From positions 19,502 through 83,501 of the forward strand of contig JADGEM010000009.1 of NCBI GenBank assembly GCA_016744375.1: a DNA stretch of 64,000 bases, given 5' to 3'. Shown piece after piece: positions 47,835 to 56,562 of the stretch; position 1 is the first letter of the stretch; the number at the start of each line of letters is the position of its first letter. The position numbers and the translations under genes are program-made. The DNA comes from Gammaproteobacteria bacterium (lineage in GTDB: Bacteria > Pseudomonadota > Gammaproteobacteria > GRL18). The notes beneath the pieces are model-generated. The model did not search any database and had not been told where the DNA came from. It saw only the letters and a program-made list of their open reading frames with translations.

Positions 47835-48122
47835 ATGGATATAAATATTTTTGATGAATTATTGTGTCGTGCAAAAAATCATGGCTCAACAAAAACAACC
47901 CAGTTTTTAATTCAATCATTTTTTTCAATGAGTAGGCCTGGCTGTGTTGCTGTTGACATTTCAAACTATGGAAGTTTGGATCAAAAGGGAAGAATTCAAT
48001 TTGAAAAGATTTTAAATTGCAAAAATAATTGGGATTGGGATGATAATTTTTTATATCAAATAGAGCAGAAATTGAGTGCCCTAGGTTATCCTCTGTGTAA
48101 TTATGATGAGTCTGATGAATAG
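47835..48122 (+). CDS. Hypothetical protein, 95 aa
   Basis: Begins MDINIFDELLCRAKNHG; GGAG lies ten bases before the ATG. No family is recognised. It is acidic at the C-terminus (YDESDE). It is the last gene before a strong hairpin terminator, so it ends the replication operon. Confidence 0.55.
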   Translation: MDINIFDELLCRAKNHGSTKTTQFLIQSFFSMSRPGCVAVDISNYGSLDQKGRIQFEKILNCKNNWDWDDNFLYQIEQKLSALGYPLCNYDESDE

Positions 48123-48141
48123 AGATTGAATGTGTTCTTAA

Positions 48142-48200
48142 AAAAACACTCTACCCGTCTCTATGTTTTGACATAGAGACGGGTAGAGTGTTTTTGTTAT
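48142..48200 (+). terminator. 24-bp perfect hairpin, bidirectional terminator
   Basis: The arms 48142-48165 and 48172-48195 are perfect complements with a six-base TTTTGA loop. The A-run at the left and T-run at the right make it able to stop transcription in both directions. It directly follows the replication operon. Confidence 0.8.
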
Positions 48201-48230
48201 AAATTCTTATAAAACAAATGCTTAAAAATG

Positions 48231-48258
48231 GTTTTCGTGTACGAAAACTCACGAAAAC
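48231..48258. promoter_or_regulatory. Probable operator GTTTTCGT-GT-ACGAAAAC
   Basis: A perfect 8-bp dyad with two-base centre at 48231-48248, followed by a further half site CACGAAAAC at 48250-48258. It lies 70 bases upstream of the 67-aa gene at 48328, so it may regulate that gene. The regulator is unknown. Confidence 0.5.
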
Positions 48259-48327
48259 ACTAATTGTATGGTGGAAGTTTATTGTTTTAATTAGGCTTTG
48301 TAAAAGAAATATAAAGGAGTAGAAATT

Positions 48328-48531
48328 TTGAATTCAGAGTTGCAAAAATATAATGGCTTGAATTTGAAAGTCCGTGATGTTCCGTTGAATCTTTCGCCAG
48401 AAGAACAAAATGTTATATTCACAGCTTATGATTATGGTGCTACAGATTATGGTCTTAGATATTTGACTGATGAAAAACGTCAGTTGATTGATATAGTCAT
48501 TGCTAAGATTAAAGATCAGGTTCATCCATAG
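48328..48531 (+). CDS. Hypothetical protein, 67 aa
   Basis: The TTG start at 48328 is preceded by AAAGGAG eight bases away, an unusually strong site for a rare start. The protein (MNSELQKYNG...PLNLSPEEQNVIFTAYDYG) is acidic to neutral and not recognised. The dyad at 48231 lies upstream, so it may be regulated. Confidence 0.5.
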   Translation: MNSELQKYNGLNLKVRDVPLNLSPEEQNVIFTAYDYGATDYGLRYLTDEKRQLIDIVIAKIKDQVHP

Positions 48532-48583
48532 TTTTTATTGTATTAGATGTTAGAAAAGAAAAATGGGGCACATAAGAAAATAT

Positions 48584-49045
48584 CTAATCTAAACCTGAAG
48601 TTTCGAGCCAGCTAGTTTCTTCAGAATTAATAAAGTGAGTAATAAGCTCAACAATCTCATTAATTTGAATTTTTTTCTTACCTTTTAAAGCACATTCCCA
48701 GATTGTTAAAATTCGCCACCCCTGATACTGTAAGGAAAAAATATTCTTCCTGTCATTCTCTGCATTCTTGTTGAGTTTATTTTTCCAAAATTCAGTTCTG
48801 GTTGATGGCCATTTAAATAAATGGCATTCATGCTTATGCCAGAAGCAACCATTAATCTGAATGACTACTTTATATTTAGGGAGTACAATATCTGGTTTTC
48901 CAGGTAGTTCCTTTACATGCAATCTGTATCTGTACCCCATTGAGTGAAGCAATTTCCTTATCTGTATTTCAGGTTTAGTATCCTTTCCTTTAATAGCAGA
49001 CATATTTCTGCTTCTGGTTGTTTTGTCATGTACATCTGTCATCAC
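48584..49045 (-). CDS. vsr: Very short patch repair endonuclease Vsr
   Basis: 153 aa, family size. Begins with RSRNMSAIKGKDTKPEI, has GKPDIVLPKYKV (Asp52) and GCFWHKHECH near 67-75. It nicks at T:G mismatches that arise from deaminated 5-methylcytosine. It starts three bases after the Dcm stop, so the two are translated from one transcript, as in Dcm-Vsr of E. coli. Confidence 0.92.
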   Translation of the reverse strand: MMTDVHDKTTRSRNMSAIKGKDTKPEIQIRKLLHSMGYRYRLHVKELPGKPDIVLPKYKVVIQINGCFWHKHECHLFKWPSTRTEFWKNKLNKNAENDRKNIFSLQYQGWRILTIWECALKGKKKIQINEIVELITHFINSEETSWLETSGLD

Positions 49046-49048
49046 AGT

Positions 49049-50410
49049 TCAGGCTACGTCATCAGTACTTTCAATAATTTTTTTAGCCTCTATAATCCTT
49101 GATTTCATCAACTTTGCAACTGCAGTGAAGACAGGAACCACAACAGAATTACCAAACTGCTTATAAGCCTGAGTATCTGATACTGGAATTCTAAAGTTTT
49201 TCTTTCCCACTTCATCAAACCCCATTAACCTAGAGCATTCACGAGGGGTTAACCTTCGTGGACGATATTCCATATCTTTTTCATTATCGATACTTTTAGA
49301 ATCATCCCAACCTCTGTTTATCAGGATTTCAGATCCATCCTTATAGTATCGGGCTGAAAGAGTTCTGGCGACACTATTACCATTAACAAGACCAAACCCA
49401 AAACCATTACCTTTAGCCTTATGTTTCAATGCATAGTTAAATAAATATGCCCATAATTTAGGCGTGAGAATATATTTACTATCAACAGTATCAGAAGGTT
49501 CAAGAATATCTTTAAGTAAAGGTACTTTTTTAGGAAATACTGTTTTTATATCTTTTAAGGTAAAGTCATGATGAACACCCAGATTTTTCCTGAAGCCAAC
49601 CAGAATAATCCTCTCCCTGTGTTGTGGTAGAAAGTTTTGTGCATCAATAACTTTTGGATCACCTGAACCAGTGATCTCAACATCAGCAACAAAATAGCCT
49701 AGTTCTTCTAAAGTATCAGTAATAACTTTAAATGTTCTTCCTTTATCATGACTTTTAAGATTCTTTACATTTTCCAGAAGAAAAGCTGCTGGCTGTTTAG
49801 CTTTGATTATTCTGGCAACATCGAAAAATAAAGTCCCCTGGGTTGTACACTCAAAGCCATGCTTCCTTCCAAGAGAATTCTTTTTTGAAACTCCCGCAAT
49901 TGAAAAAGGTTGGCAAGGAAAACCAGCAAGCAGAACATCATGATCAGGAATATTTTTGTTAATATGCTCATATGCATGCTGATCAGAAATACTTTTATCA
50001 TCTGTTAGGGTAATATCTCTGATATCTTCATTGAAACTATGCTTATCTGGATCACAATAATGATTTGCTTTATAGGTCTTAACTGCATATTTATTCCATT
50101 CACTGGTAAACAGGCACTTACCCCCTGAATTTTCAAATCCCTTTCTTATCCCACCAATCCCTGCAAACAAATCAATAAAAGTGAAGTCTTCTTTCCTCTT
50201 TTTTTTCGGTGGAGAAGGTAATAAATTATTTTTCAGAGCTTCAAACTCTGTATAAGACAAAGTAGTACTCTTGCTCTTACCGTTAACCCATTTATTTATA
50301 GCTTCTCTTGTCCAATAGTGACAATCATACTGGTTCAGATATTCTGCCAAAAATTTCTGATCATAAATTTCCAATAATTTTTTTATTAGTTCCAATTCTT
50401 GGCTCATCAC
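49049..50410 (-). CDS. dcm: DNA (cytosine-5) methyltransferase, Dcm type
   Basis: About 452 aa. Motif [16 protein letters not shown] begins near residue 78, the catalytic [17 protein letters not shown] has Cys166, [12 protein letters not shown] follows, and [11 protein letters not shown] closes the fold. It resembles E. coli Dcm throughout, including the N-terminal helical region and [15 protein letters not shown], so CCWGG is the likely target. GTG 50410 and ATG 50407 are both possible; AGAGGAT favours the ATG. Confidence 0.92.
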   Translation of the reverse strand: MMSQELELIKKLLEIYDQKFLAEYLNQYDCHYWTREAINKWVNGKSKSTTLSYTEFEALKNNLLPSPPKKKRKEDFTFIDLFAGIGGIRKGFENSGGKCLFTSEWNKYAVKTYKANHYCDPDKHSFNEDIRDITLTDDKSISDQHAYEHINKNIPDHDVLLAGFPCQPFSIAGVSKKNSLGRKHGFECTTQGTLFFDVARIIKAKQPAAFLLENVKNLKSHDKGRTFKVITDTLEELGYFVADVEITGSGDPKVIDAQNFLPQHRERIILVGFRKNLGVHHDFTLKDIKTVFPKKVPLLKDILEPSDTVDSKYILTPKLWAYLFNYALKHKAKGNGFGFGLVNGNSVARTLSARYYKDGSEILINRGWDDSKSIDNEKDMEYRPRRLTPRECSRLMGFDEVGKKNFRIPVSDTQAYKQFGNSVVVPVFTAVAKLMKSRIIEAKKIIESTDDVA

Positions 50411-50417
50411 TTATCCT

Positions 50418-50458
50418 CTGGGTCATTCGTGTGATTGATTTTCACATAAATGACCCAG
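50418..50458. promoter_or_regulatory. 41-bp dyad in front of dcm (operator or RNA hairpin)
   Basis: The arms CTGGGTCATT..TGTGA (50418-50434) and TCACA..AATGACCCAG (50442-50458) pair at 15 of 17 positions around a seven-base centre. It ends beside the dcm ribosome-binding site and lies in the divergent gap to the restriction gene. It could be an autoregulatory operator for the methyltransferase N-terminal domain, or an RNA hairpin in the dcm leader. Confidence 0.6.
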
Positions 50459-50573
50459 ACAAACAAGGTATTTAATGTACAAAATTCATATTAATATTTT
50501 AATGAATGCTTTTTTAATGTAATCTTTAGATTAAGTCTATGTTATAAAAAGAAAAATAAAATCAGGATAATTT

Positions 50574-51941
50574 ATGCATGATCTTTTTGGTGACCGTAAA
50601 GAGATAGAAACGGACCTAGCTAAATTAAAACTCATGATGACCGATCAGGGTGCAGAAAAACTTTATTATAAAATCCTAGCACCAAATGATAATAGTAAGA
50701 ATCAACCCTATTTTGGTGCTGACTTTTCTGTTCTGAATATAATACCTACTGGGAATCTTGAAGCTTCCCAATCCACATCAAAGAAAAAAAGTAAGAGCAG
50801 TGTAAAGTTTACCGCACCATTAAATTTTTCCTGGTTGGATTCTGATGGAAACAAATTTAAAGCACCTGAAGCACAATTAATTCTTTATCCGCAATATCCA
50901 GAAGTTCGTTTTTCTGGGTTTTTAAAAAAATGTAAGCAGGGGCCTGGTATATTAATGAATCCCTTAAAAAGAGGACGAGACATGGGACGTGTTCTTTTTA
51001 TGGGTATTGTTAATGATGGCTCTGTTATTGGGTATCTTGGTTCTCCCGAGTCATTGGCTGCACAGCAAGCTATTAAACTCAAACCTGATGCAGAATATGG
51101 TTTATTTAAAGAAATCACAATAACACCAACCGTAAATAATAAAGAACTGTTAATACAGGAATTAGTAAGAATTCATAAACTTGGGTGGATAAAGGGAAAA
51201 CGCCTTAAAAAAGATGGCACCTCCGTTGAATGTAATAGTTCAAACTGTGGTGGATATACAATGGAAGCCGAACTTGGAGTGACTCCAAACGGTTATTCTG
51301 AACCAGATTTTTTAGGTTGGGAAATTAAGCAGTATGGTGTTCCGTCTTTTGAAAAAATTAATTCAAAAGTTATCACTCTAATGACACCTGAGCCAACAGG
51401 TGGCATCTATAAAGAAAAAGGAGTAATTGAGTTTTTAAATAAGTTTGGCTATCCAGATAAGAGTGGAAAAAAAGACCGTATAAATTTTAGCAGTCCTCAT
51501 AGAATAGGTGAAAAGAATAAAACAACTGACTTAACCCTTGAGTTAATAGGGTATGACCAATCTGCTAATAAAATAACAGATGCTACTGGTGGAATAGCAC
51601 TGGTAGATAAAAATGACGAGATTGCAGCACTTTGGCATTTCAGTCACTTTATTGATCACTGGAAAAGAAAACATGCTCAGGCTGCCTATATTCCTTCCCT
51701 GTCAAGAAATGAAGGCCACAGAGAGTACCATTACAGTAATACTATAAAATTAGGAGAAGGAACTGATTTTCTGAAGTTTTTATCAGCTATGGCCAATAAT
51801 GATATTTATTATGATCCTGGAATAAAAATGGAAAATGCTTCAAGTGACAAGCCAAAAACAAAAAGACGAAGTCAGTTTCGAGTGAAATCTGGGACATTAA
51901 TGTCGCTTTATCATTCTATGACTGATGTTAAAATCTGCTAG
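50574..51941 (+). CDS. MvaI/BcnI-family restriction endonuclease
   Basis: 455 aa. The family block GYTMEAELGVTPNGYSEPDF precedes the catalytic PD...ExK-like site with Asp245, Glu250 and Lys252. TPEPTGGIYKEKGVIEFLN and ALWHFSHFIDHWKRKHAQAAY follow, as in MvaI/BcnI enzymes. These cut CCWGG/CCSGG-type sites. It is transcribed away from the Dcm-like gene, which would protect the same site. The expected cofactor is magnesium. Confidence 0.85.
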   Translation: MHDLFGDRKEIETDLAKLKLMMTDQGAEKLYYKILAPNDNSKNQPYFGADFSVLNIIPTGNLEASQSTSKKKSKSSVKFTAPLNFSWLDSDGNKFKAPEAQLILYPQYPEVRFSGFLKKCKQGPGILMNPLKRGRDMGRVLFMGIVNDGSVIGYLGSPESLAAQQAIKLKPDAEYGLFKEITITPTVNNKELLIQELVRIHKLGWIKGKRLKKDGTSVECNSSNCGGYTMEAELGVTPNGYSEPDFLGWEIKQYGVPSFEKINSKVITLMTPEPTGGIYKEKGVIEFLNKFGYPDKSGKKDRINFSSPHRIGEKNKTTDLTLELIGYDQSANKITDATGGIALVDKNDEIAALWHFSHFIDHWKRKHAQAAYIPSLSRNEGHREYHYSNTIKLGEGTDFLKFLSAMANNDIYYDPGIKMENASSDKPKTKRRSQFRVKSGTLMSLYHSMTDVKIC

Positions 51942-52638
51942 AAGGCTTAGATATAAAAGCCTGCAATTCATTAAATAAAAGCAAAGTGCTATATGATCAT
52001 AAAGTCGTTTCAGAATGCAAATCCATTAACGGATACTATTGGAAATATATAGATAGTATTTATATCAAATTTCTGAATTACCAGTTGTTAATCAGAAAAC
52101 AAGGTGGTTCATCAGTACGCCAGATCAATTCTAACACCTCAAAAATTTGTAATAAAATCCCTATATGAGCTGTTATTCTTAAAATAATTGAAGAAAAACA
52201 ACCCAAATGTCTCACTAGCCATGCAATTATAATTAATATTTTGAAAATTAATTATAATGAAAACATGAAGTCTCAAAATAAAAAACTAATTTCTATTGGT
52301 TAATGAGACTAGCTGTTACACGGATGATATTACATGCGTGTAATAAGTAGTTAGGCGAGCATATTCTTGCTTAAAATAAAATGACAACCTTCGGTTGTTT
52401 AATCTATAAGTGTTTAAAACACGGCAAAAAAAGTGTTTGTAGTGAAAATTCATTTTCCATAATGAAATTTTCAATCATTTAAATTCTCGTTCGTTTGTCG
52501 GATGTAAAAATGATTATGCTATAACATTGCAAAAAAATCATTCAGCTCCGCTGTTAGATTTTTATTAATGATATTTAAAACTCAAACTCAAGACCAGAGT
52601 TCACAAAGGTTTATTACTTAACAAAATGATGAAAAAAA
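51942..52638. other. Intergenic region with hairpins, 697 bases
   Basis: AT-rich, with no convincing gene; the frame at 51986-52168 lacks a good ribosome-binding site and looks accidental. Perfect 12-bp arms ATTATAATTAAT / ATTAATTATAAT lie at 52226-52237 and 52247-52258. ACAACC-TTC-GGTTGT with a following TTT (about 52384-52400) could terminate the restriction gene. A GTTAGGC at 52350 is discussed under rejected items. Confidence 0.4.
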
Positions 52639-53592
52639 ATGAGTGTAAAAATGGGACGATTCAGTAGTGCTTCAGCTAGAAATTTTGGTTACGGAAAACA
52701 GCTTAACTATGCAGTACATCATGCACTAAAATCAAGCTTTTCAGGAGGACACTTTGGAACAGTTTCTGCGCATAGTGAGAGGTTTAAACCGTTTTCAAAA
52801 TTTGCAAAAAAAGAAGGTATTACAGATGCCAGAATGATAACAAATAATATTCTTTCAGATTATGGCATGCATTTAAAAAGACTTGTCACAGAGGGTAAAA
52901 TGAGTATCAGATATGCACAAAACTTACTTTCAACTGTAAATGTCGCTATGAAAGTAATTCGTGGAGATCAGAAAATTAAAATTTCCCCTTCTGCAGTTGG
53001 TAGACGAGACAATATAAGGAAACTGGCACCGTTAAGTTTAAATTCAAAAAAAATAGAAAATTTTAATCCAGATAAACGAGCAAGATCAGTTTTAGAGGCT
53101 GCAAGAGAATTGGGCCTTAGAGAAAAAGAGGCAGTTTTTCTTGATTATCAGAAAGCTCTTTTAGAAGCTAAAGCAACTGGTAAAATACAGATAACAGAGG
53201 GAACCAAAGGTGGTAGAGGACACTCATCAATAAAACGTTTTGTTCCTGTTAGTTATGAAGGATTGGAAGTCCTAAAAAGAAATTCTGTGTTGCAGGGGGA
53301 CAGAAATAACCTTATTCGTTCTGGGGAAAGTTGGAAAGAAGTTAATCAAAAACTTCATAATAGCTCTGCACGTAAAGCATTTAAAGAAGCTGATTTAAAG
53401 GGATATCATGATGGCCGGGCAGGGTATGCTTGTCAGAGATATAAAGAGTTAACTGGGTATGAGGCACCAGCTGTTGCCGGGAAGAGATTAGCAGGAAAAG
53501 TGACAGATCGTGATGCAAGACTGACAATAGCAAATGAACTTGGTCATAATAGAATTGATGTTTGCATCAGTTATGTTGGAAGTTCCAAATGA
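52639..53592 (+). CDS. Integrase_1-type (DUF-like) tyrosine recombinase
   Basis: 317 aa. The N-terminal region (RYAQNLLSTVNVAMKVIRGD) is a SAM-like helical domain. The catalytic part contains GHSSIKRFVPVSYEG, then YHDGRAGYACQRYKELTG, and ends ANELGHNRIDVCISYVGSS, which matches the terminal LGH-x-R ... Y-x-G block of PF12835 proteins. Tyr 313 or so is the presumed nucleophile. It is not near an end of the element, so it may act on an internal site or a helper. It overlaps the next gene by four bases. Confidence 0.75.
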   Translation: MSVKMGRFSSASARNFGYGKQLNYAVHHALKSSFSGGHFGTVSAHSERFKPFSKFAKKEGITDARMITNNILSDYGMHLKRLVTEGKMSIRYAQNLLSTVNVAMKVIRGDQKIKISPSAVGRRDNIRKLAPLSLNSKKIENFNPDKRARSVLEAARELGLREKEAVFLDYQKALLEAKATGKIQITEGTKGGRGHSSIKRFVPVSYEGLEVLKRNSVLQGDRNNLIRSGESWKEVNQKLHNSSARKAFKEADLKGYHDGRAGYACQRYKELTGYEAPAVAGKRLAGKVTDRDARLTIANELGHNRIDVCISYVGSSK

Positions 53593-53969
53593 GCGGTCAG
53601 ACACAATTTGATGCAGCCAGACAGGCGCGTGCGTTATTAATTAATGCACAGCGTGGTAGCAGGAAATCAGTTAGGGTTCATATTAAAAGAGCTGAAAGAA
53701 TTTCCTCAACAATTTGGTGTAGATTTCATGTTACTCCTGCTGTCTGGAAAGTAAAACATATCCGTTGGTACTGTCAACATTCTATTAAGTCTTTGTCACA
53801 ACATACTCAGTATGACCACTGGCTGACAATTATTAGATTGTTAGCAGCTCAAGGTCATTATCATGACTGGTTACCCCTATTAAGAGGCCCTTGGCTAAGA
53901 AAAAAATGTAGTAAAAAAACTATAGCTTCTACTGGGAGGCCCGTACTGTTACCTCATTCTATGAAATGA
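53589..53969 (+). CDS. Small basic protein paired with the internal recombinase
   Basis: About 126 aa, rich in Arg/Lys/His/Trp (QRGSRKSVRVHIKRAERIS, WCRFHVTPAVWKVKHIRWY). The ATG at 53589 overlaps the recombinase stop (ATGA). A 53562 start inside the recombinase is less likely. The basic composition suggests DNA binding. No family is recognised; the coupling suggests a recombinase partner. Confidence 0.55.
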   Translation: MSGQTQFDAARQARALLINAQRGSRKSVRVHIKRAERISSTIWCRFHVTPAVWKVKHIRWYCQHSIKSLSQHTQYDHWLTIIRLLAAQGHYHDWLPLLRGPWLRKKCSKKTIASTGRPVLLPHSMK

Positions 53970-54325
53970 AGTTTGAACAACAAAATATGTCTATTATTCG
54001 TGGTAACTCTAATGATTAAATAAATTATTATTTAGCTGTGTAACATCTTTGTATAAGTTTGATATACCAAGGGCTGTTTCTGATATGTCGGTATGATCTG
54101 ATGAGGGAATGGAACAATATAAATTATTAAAAATAAAAGTGGTGGTTTAGAGCAAGTCTACATCCTTGGTATGCACGTAGTGATAGGGGTGACTCTTGAA
54201 ATGGATAGAGTTCAAATGTTATTGGTATGAATTTTAATTTTAAAAAAAGTATTTTTAGAATATAGGTTTTGGATTTTATTTATGTGGGTAATATAGAGCC
54301 TCTAATAGAAAAGAGAGGCATATAA
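53970..54325. other. Intergenic region with a long-range inverted repeat
   Basis: 356 bases, no gene. ATACCAAGG at 54063-54071 is complementary to CCTTGGTAT at 54164-54172, framing about 92 bases. This could be a structured RNA, but covariance evidence is lacking. A promoter for the 81-aa gene should lie near its end. Confidence 0.35.
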
Positions 54326-54571
54326 ATGAAAAAACAATTCATAATATTTACAATTATTTTTTTTATATCAAATAATATTTTTTCTTCTGACCTAGAGGAA
54401 TGGCAGAGTTATCGATTGCTTCATCCTACCTTAGAAGAGCTTCAATCTGAAGTTGTATGGGGAACGATAACTACATACTCATACATTTCAGATGAATTAA
54501 TTGAATTAGCTATGGATAACTATTTTGACAGAATTGAGTATATGTATTTTTGTCATGATATTGAATGTTAA
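54326..54571 (+). CDS. Secreted small protein, 81 aa
   Basis: The first 20 residues (MKKQFIIFTIIFFISNNIFS) form a classical Sec signal peptide. The mature part is acidic and contains two Cys near the end (YFCHDIEC), possibly a disulfide. AGAGAGG precedes the ATG by eight bases. No family is recognised. Confidence 0.5.
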   Translation: MKKQFIIFTIIFFISNNIFSSDLEEWQSYRLLHPTLEELQSEVVWGTITTYSYISDELIELAMDNYFDRIEYMYFCHDIEC

Positions 54572-54809
54572 GGTCAGAAAAAGCAATTTCTTGAGAGACT
54601 TTTTTGTGTCTAATAATTCATGATTTTTTTAGAATATAATGTATATTATTTTAGTGATAACACATGAAATTCTTAAAAATAGTAAATTGTAATCTGTTGT
54701 GCCATAAATGTGTTGTTTAGCAGATTTTTTCTTTGTTTTATTCCTTGTCATGCTATTAAAATTAAGTGATACTAATTGTTACGTTATGTTAACTGTATGA
54801 GGTTTGCAA

Positions 54810-55073
54810 ATGAATTATAAGTACAATCTTTATAATGGGGAAGTTGTAAAACTTTTGAGAAAGGTGATCAAGCGCCAAACAAAGTTCTATGATTTTGTTG
54901 CTTTTAATCGAGAGACTGGCACCAAGAGAAACCTAATCTCAGTTCCACTGAAATCTAAGGCGGAAGCAAATTTATTTATATTAAAAGGTGATGAGGTCTA
55001 TTCAGAATTACTGAATAAGAAGCATACAAGGTATTTTAATTTACAGAGGTTTCGTGAAATATACGATGATTAA
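54810..55073 (+). CDS. Hypothetical protein, about 87 aa
   Basis: Basic N-terminal half (KLLRKVIKRQTKFYDFVAFN), strand-helix pattern, terminal FNLQRFREIYDD. The ATG at 54810 has GAGG seven bases upstream; the TTG at 54804 is less likely. No family is recognised. Confidence 0.5.
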   Translation: MNYKYNLYNGEVVKLLRKVIKRQTKFYDFVAFNRETGTKRNLISVPLKSKAEANLFILKGDEVYSELLNKKHTRYFNLQRFREIYDD

Positions 55074-55440
55074 GGTAAGTTATTTTCTCTTTAAGAAATA
55101 AAGAGTACGACTAGATTTTATCTATGGGTAATATTATGATTAAAACTGCTTATATAACAAGTCCGGCATGTTTAAACCATGATAATGGTTATGTTATCAT
55201 GAGTTACCTGAGCGTTAAATTGCCATAGATAAATAGTTGAACAATTCAGATTCGTTTCATCTCTTGATGGTGACTATAACACTCATGCTTTGGCTGGCTC
55301 GGTTGAGGCATATTTACTCTTCTCATATCCATAATATTATTATCTAAAAATGATAAATTATTTATTTGTTTAGGAATAAAATTCTGCGTTTCTAAACAAA
55401 GCTAGTGGAAACTTATTGTTTGTAAAAGTATTATAGAATT
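55074..55440. other. Intergenic region, 367 bases
   Basis: Between a plus-strand gene and a minus-strand pair that converge on it. AT-rich, with no gene, no clear terminator hairpin and no RNA that I recognise. Confidence 0.3.
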
Positions 55441-55812
55441 TTATATGCGATATAAGTTTATTTTTTTATAATAATATTTTTGAGGATCGAGATAAAACAA
55501 GGGTTCTTGTCTGATTATATCAAAAGTGTTCACTGCATTTATTATTATCATTATTAATAAAGTTATTCTAATAGTACCTTTGAGCCAGCCAGATAAAAAG
55601 ACTATAGGTATAAAATATAATGCACTTTGACCAATTGAAAAAATAATATAAAGGAAAACAAAGCATTTAAGCTTTATTTTTCCATAGAAAAATAGATATG
55701 TTCTAGCAAATTCAATTGTATCTTGAATTGCAAAACTCGATATTAAAGAAATAGATAAAAGTATAAATATAGTAATACTTTTTACTATCTGCGTTCTCTC
55801 TAAACTAACCAT
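55441..55812 (-). CDS. Small membrane protein, 123 aa
   Basis: Three predicted transmembrane segments: about 10-30 (ITIFILLSISLISSFAI), about 50-75 and about 80-95. The C-terminus is basic and aromatic (DPQKYYYKKINLYRI). Its start overlaps the end of the upstream minus-strand gene by 13 bases. Not recognised. Small membrane proteins in such pairs can be immunity or pore proteins, but nothing here proves that. Confidence 0.5.
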   Translation of the reverse strand: MVSLERTQIVKSITIFILLSISLISSFAIQDTIEFARTYLFFYGKIKLKCFVFLYIIFSIGQSALYFIPIVFLSGWLKGTIRITLLIMIIINAVNTFDIIRQEPLFYLDPQKYYYKKINLYRI

Positions 55813-56174
55813 AGAGCACCATAACTTTGACAGGCAATCTGGTAGTTTATCCTTAGCCTTATTTTATTAATTAAATTGTTTATTATTAATTTAGATAATT
55901 CGTCAAAATTGTATGAATCAATACATGTAAAAAGTTTGTTATGGCTGATTATTTCTAGTGAGATTATTTTCTGAAAACGTTTAGAAAACATAATTTCAAT
56001 AATTATCGTATTAGACTCAAAACTATAATCATGCATACAAGCACTCATCAAATTAATGAAATCGGAGAATGTAAGGTTTTCCCATTTTCTACCTATTGAA
56101 GTGATATTTCGGACTCTACTCAAGAATCCTTTAGGCGTCGGCCAGTGTATTGAATTTGTATTGTAAGGGTTCAT
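55800..56174 (-). CDS. Hypothetical protein, 124 aa
   Basis: Not recognised. Begins MNPYNTNSIHWPTPKGFLSR and is mixed helix/strand with ISLEIISHNKLFTCIDSY in the middle. It is co-transcribed with the membrane protein that overlaps its 3' end. The pair is transcribed away from the SIR2-HerA run. Confidence 0.45.
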   Translation of the reverse strand: MNPYNTNSIHWPTPKGFLSRVRNITSIGRKWENLTFSDFINLMSACMHDYSFESNTIIIEIMFSKRFQKIISLEIISHNKLFTCIDSYNFDELSKLIINNLINKIRLRINYQIACQSYGALWLV

Positions 56175-56562
56175 TATTTTAATTTTATGTCCAATATTAT
56201 TAATCTGACTGTCACTTATCTTAAGTTATTAAATTGGATAGGAGCTCAATCATTCTTGTCAGATAAATATTACAGTTCTTTTAGTCAGTCCAAAAGATGA
56301 ATATTAGATATGCAATTTTTTTGGTACGAATTAGCAATTCTTCAATTGATAATTTTTTTATAACAGGTTTAATGGCATGAAATGGATGTGATTCTAATAA
56401 CTATCTGAAATATCATAAGGTTGATTGAAATAAATTCATTATATGATGAGAATAGTATAAGATTATTTTTAGCAGTGGCAACCTTGTAGATAAGCAGGTG
56501 CTCTGCATAAATAATGTGATTTCTTACTTTAAGCCGTTTAAATTATAAGGACTTATAGATAG
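56175..56562. other. Upstream region of the SIR2-HerA run
   Basis: 388 AT-rich bases between divergent transcription units. TTGATT near 56423 with TATGAT 15 bases later, and TATAAG near 56456, are weak promoter candidates. No gene-sized frame. Confidence 0.35.

Noticed and set aside
50430..50446. TGTGA...TCACA resembling a CRP site
   Set aside because: The spacer is seven, not six, bases, and the dyad is the inner part of a larger palindrome centred on the same base.
51986..52168. 60-codon plus-strand open frame
   Set aside because: No ribosome-binding site, AT-rich composition and no protein-like pattern; listed as intergenic.
52350..52356. GTTAGGC resembling an integron attC core
   Set aside because: No matching inverse core or paired L boxes at the right distance, no second site and no integron integrase nearby.
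54063..54172. Retron msr-msd RNA
   Set aside because: No reverse transcriptase gene in the window.
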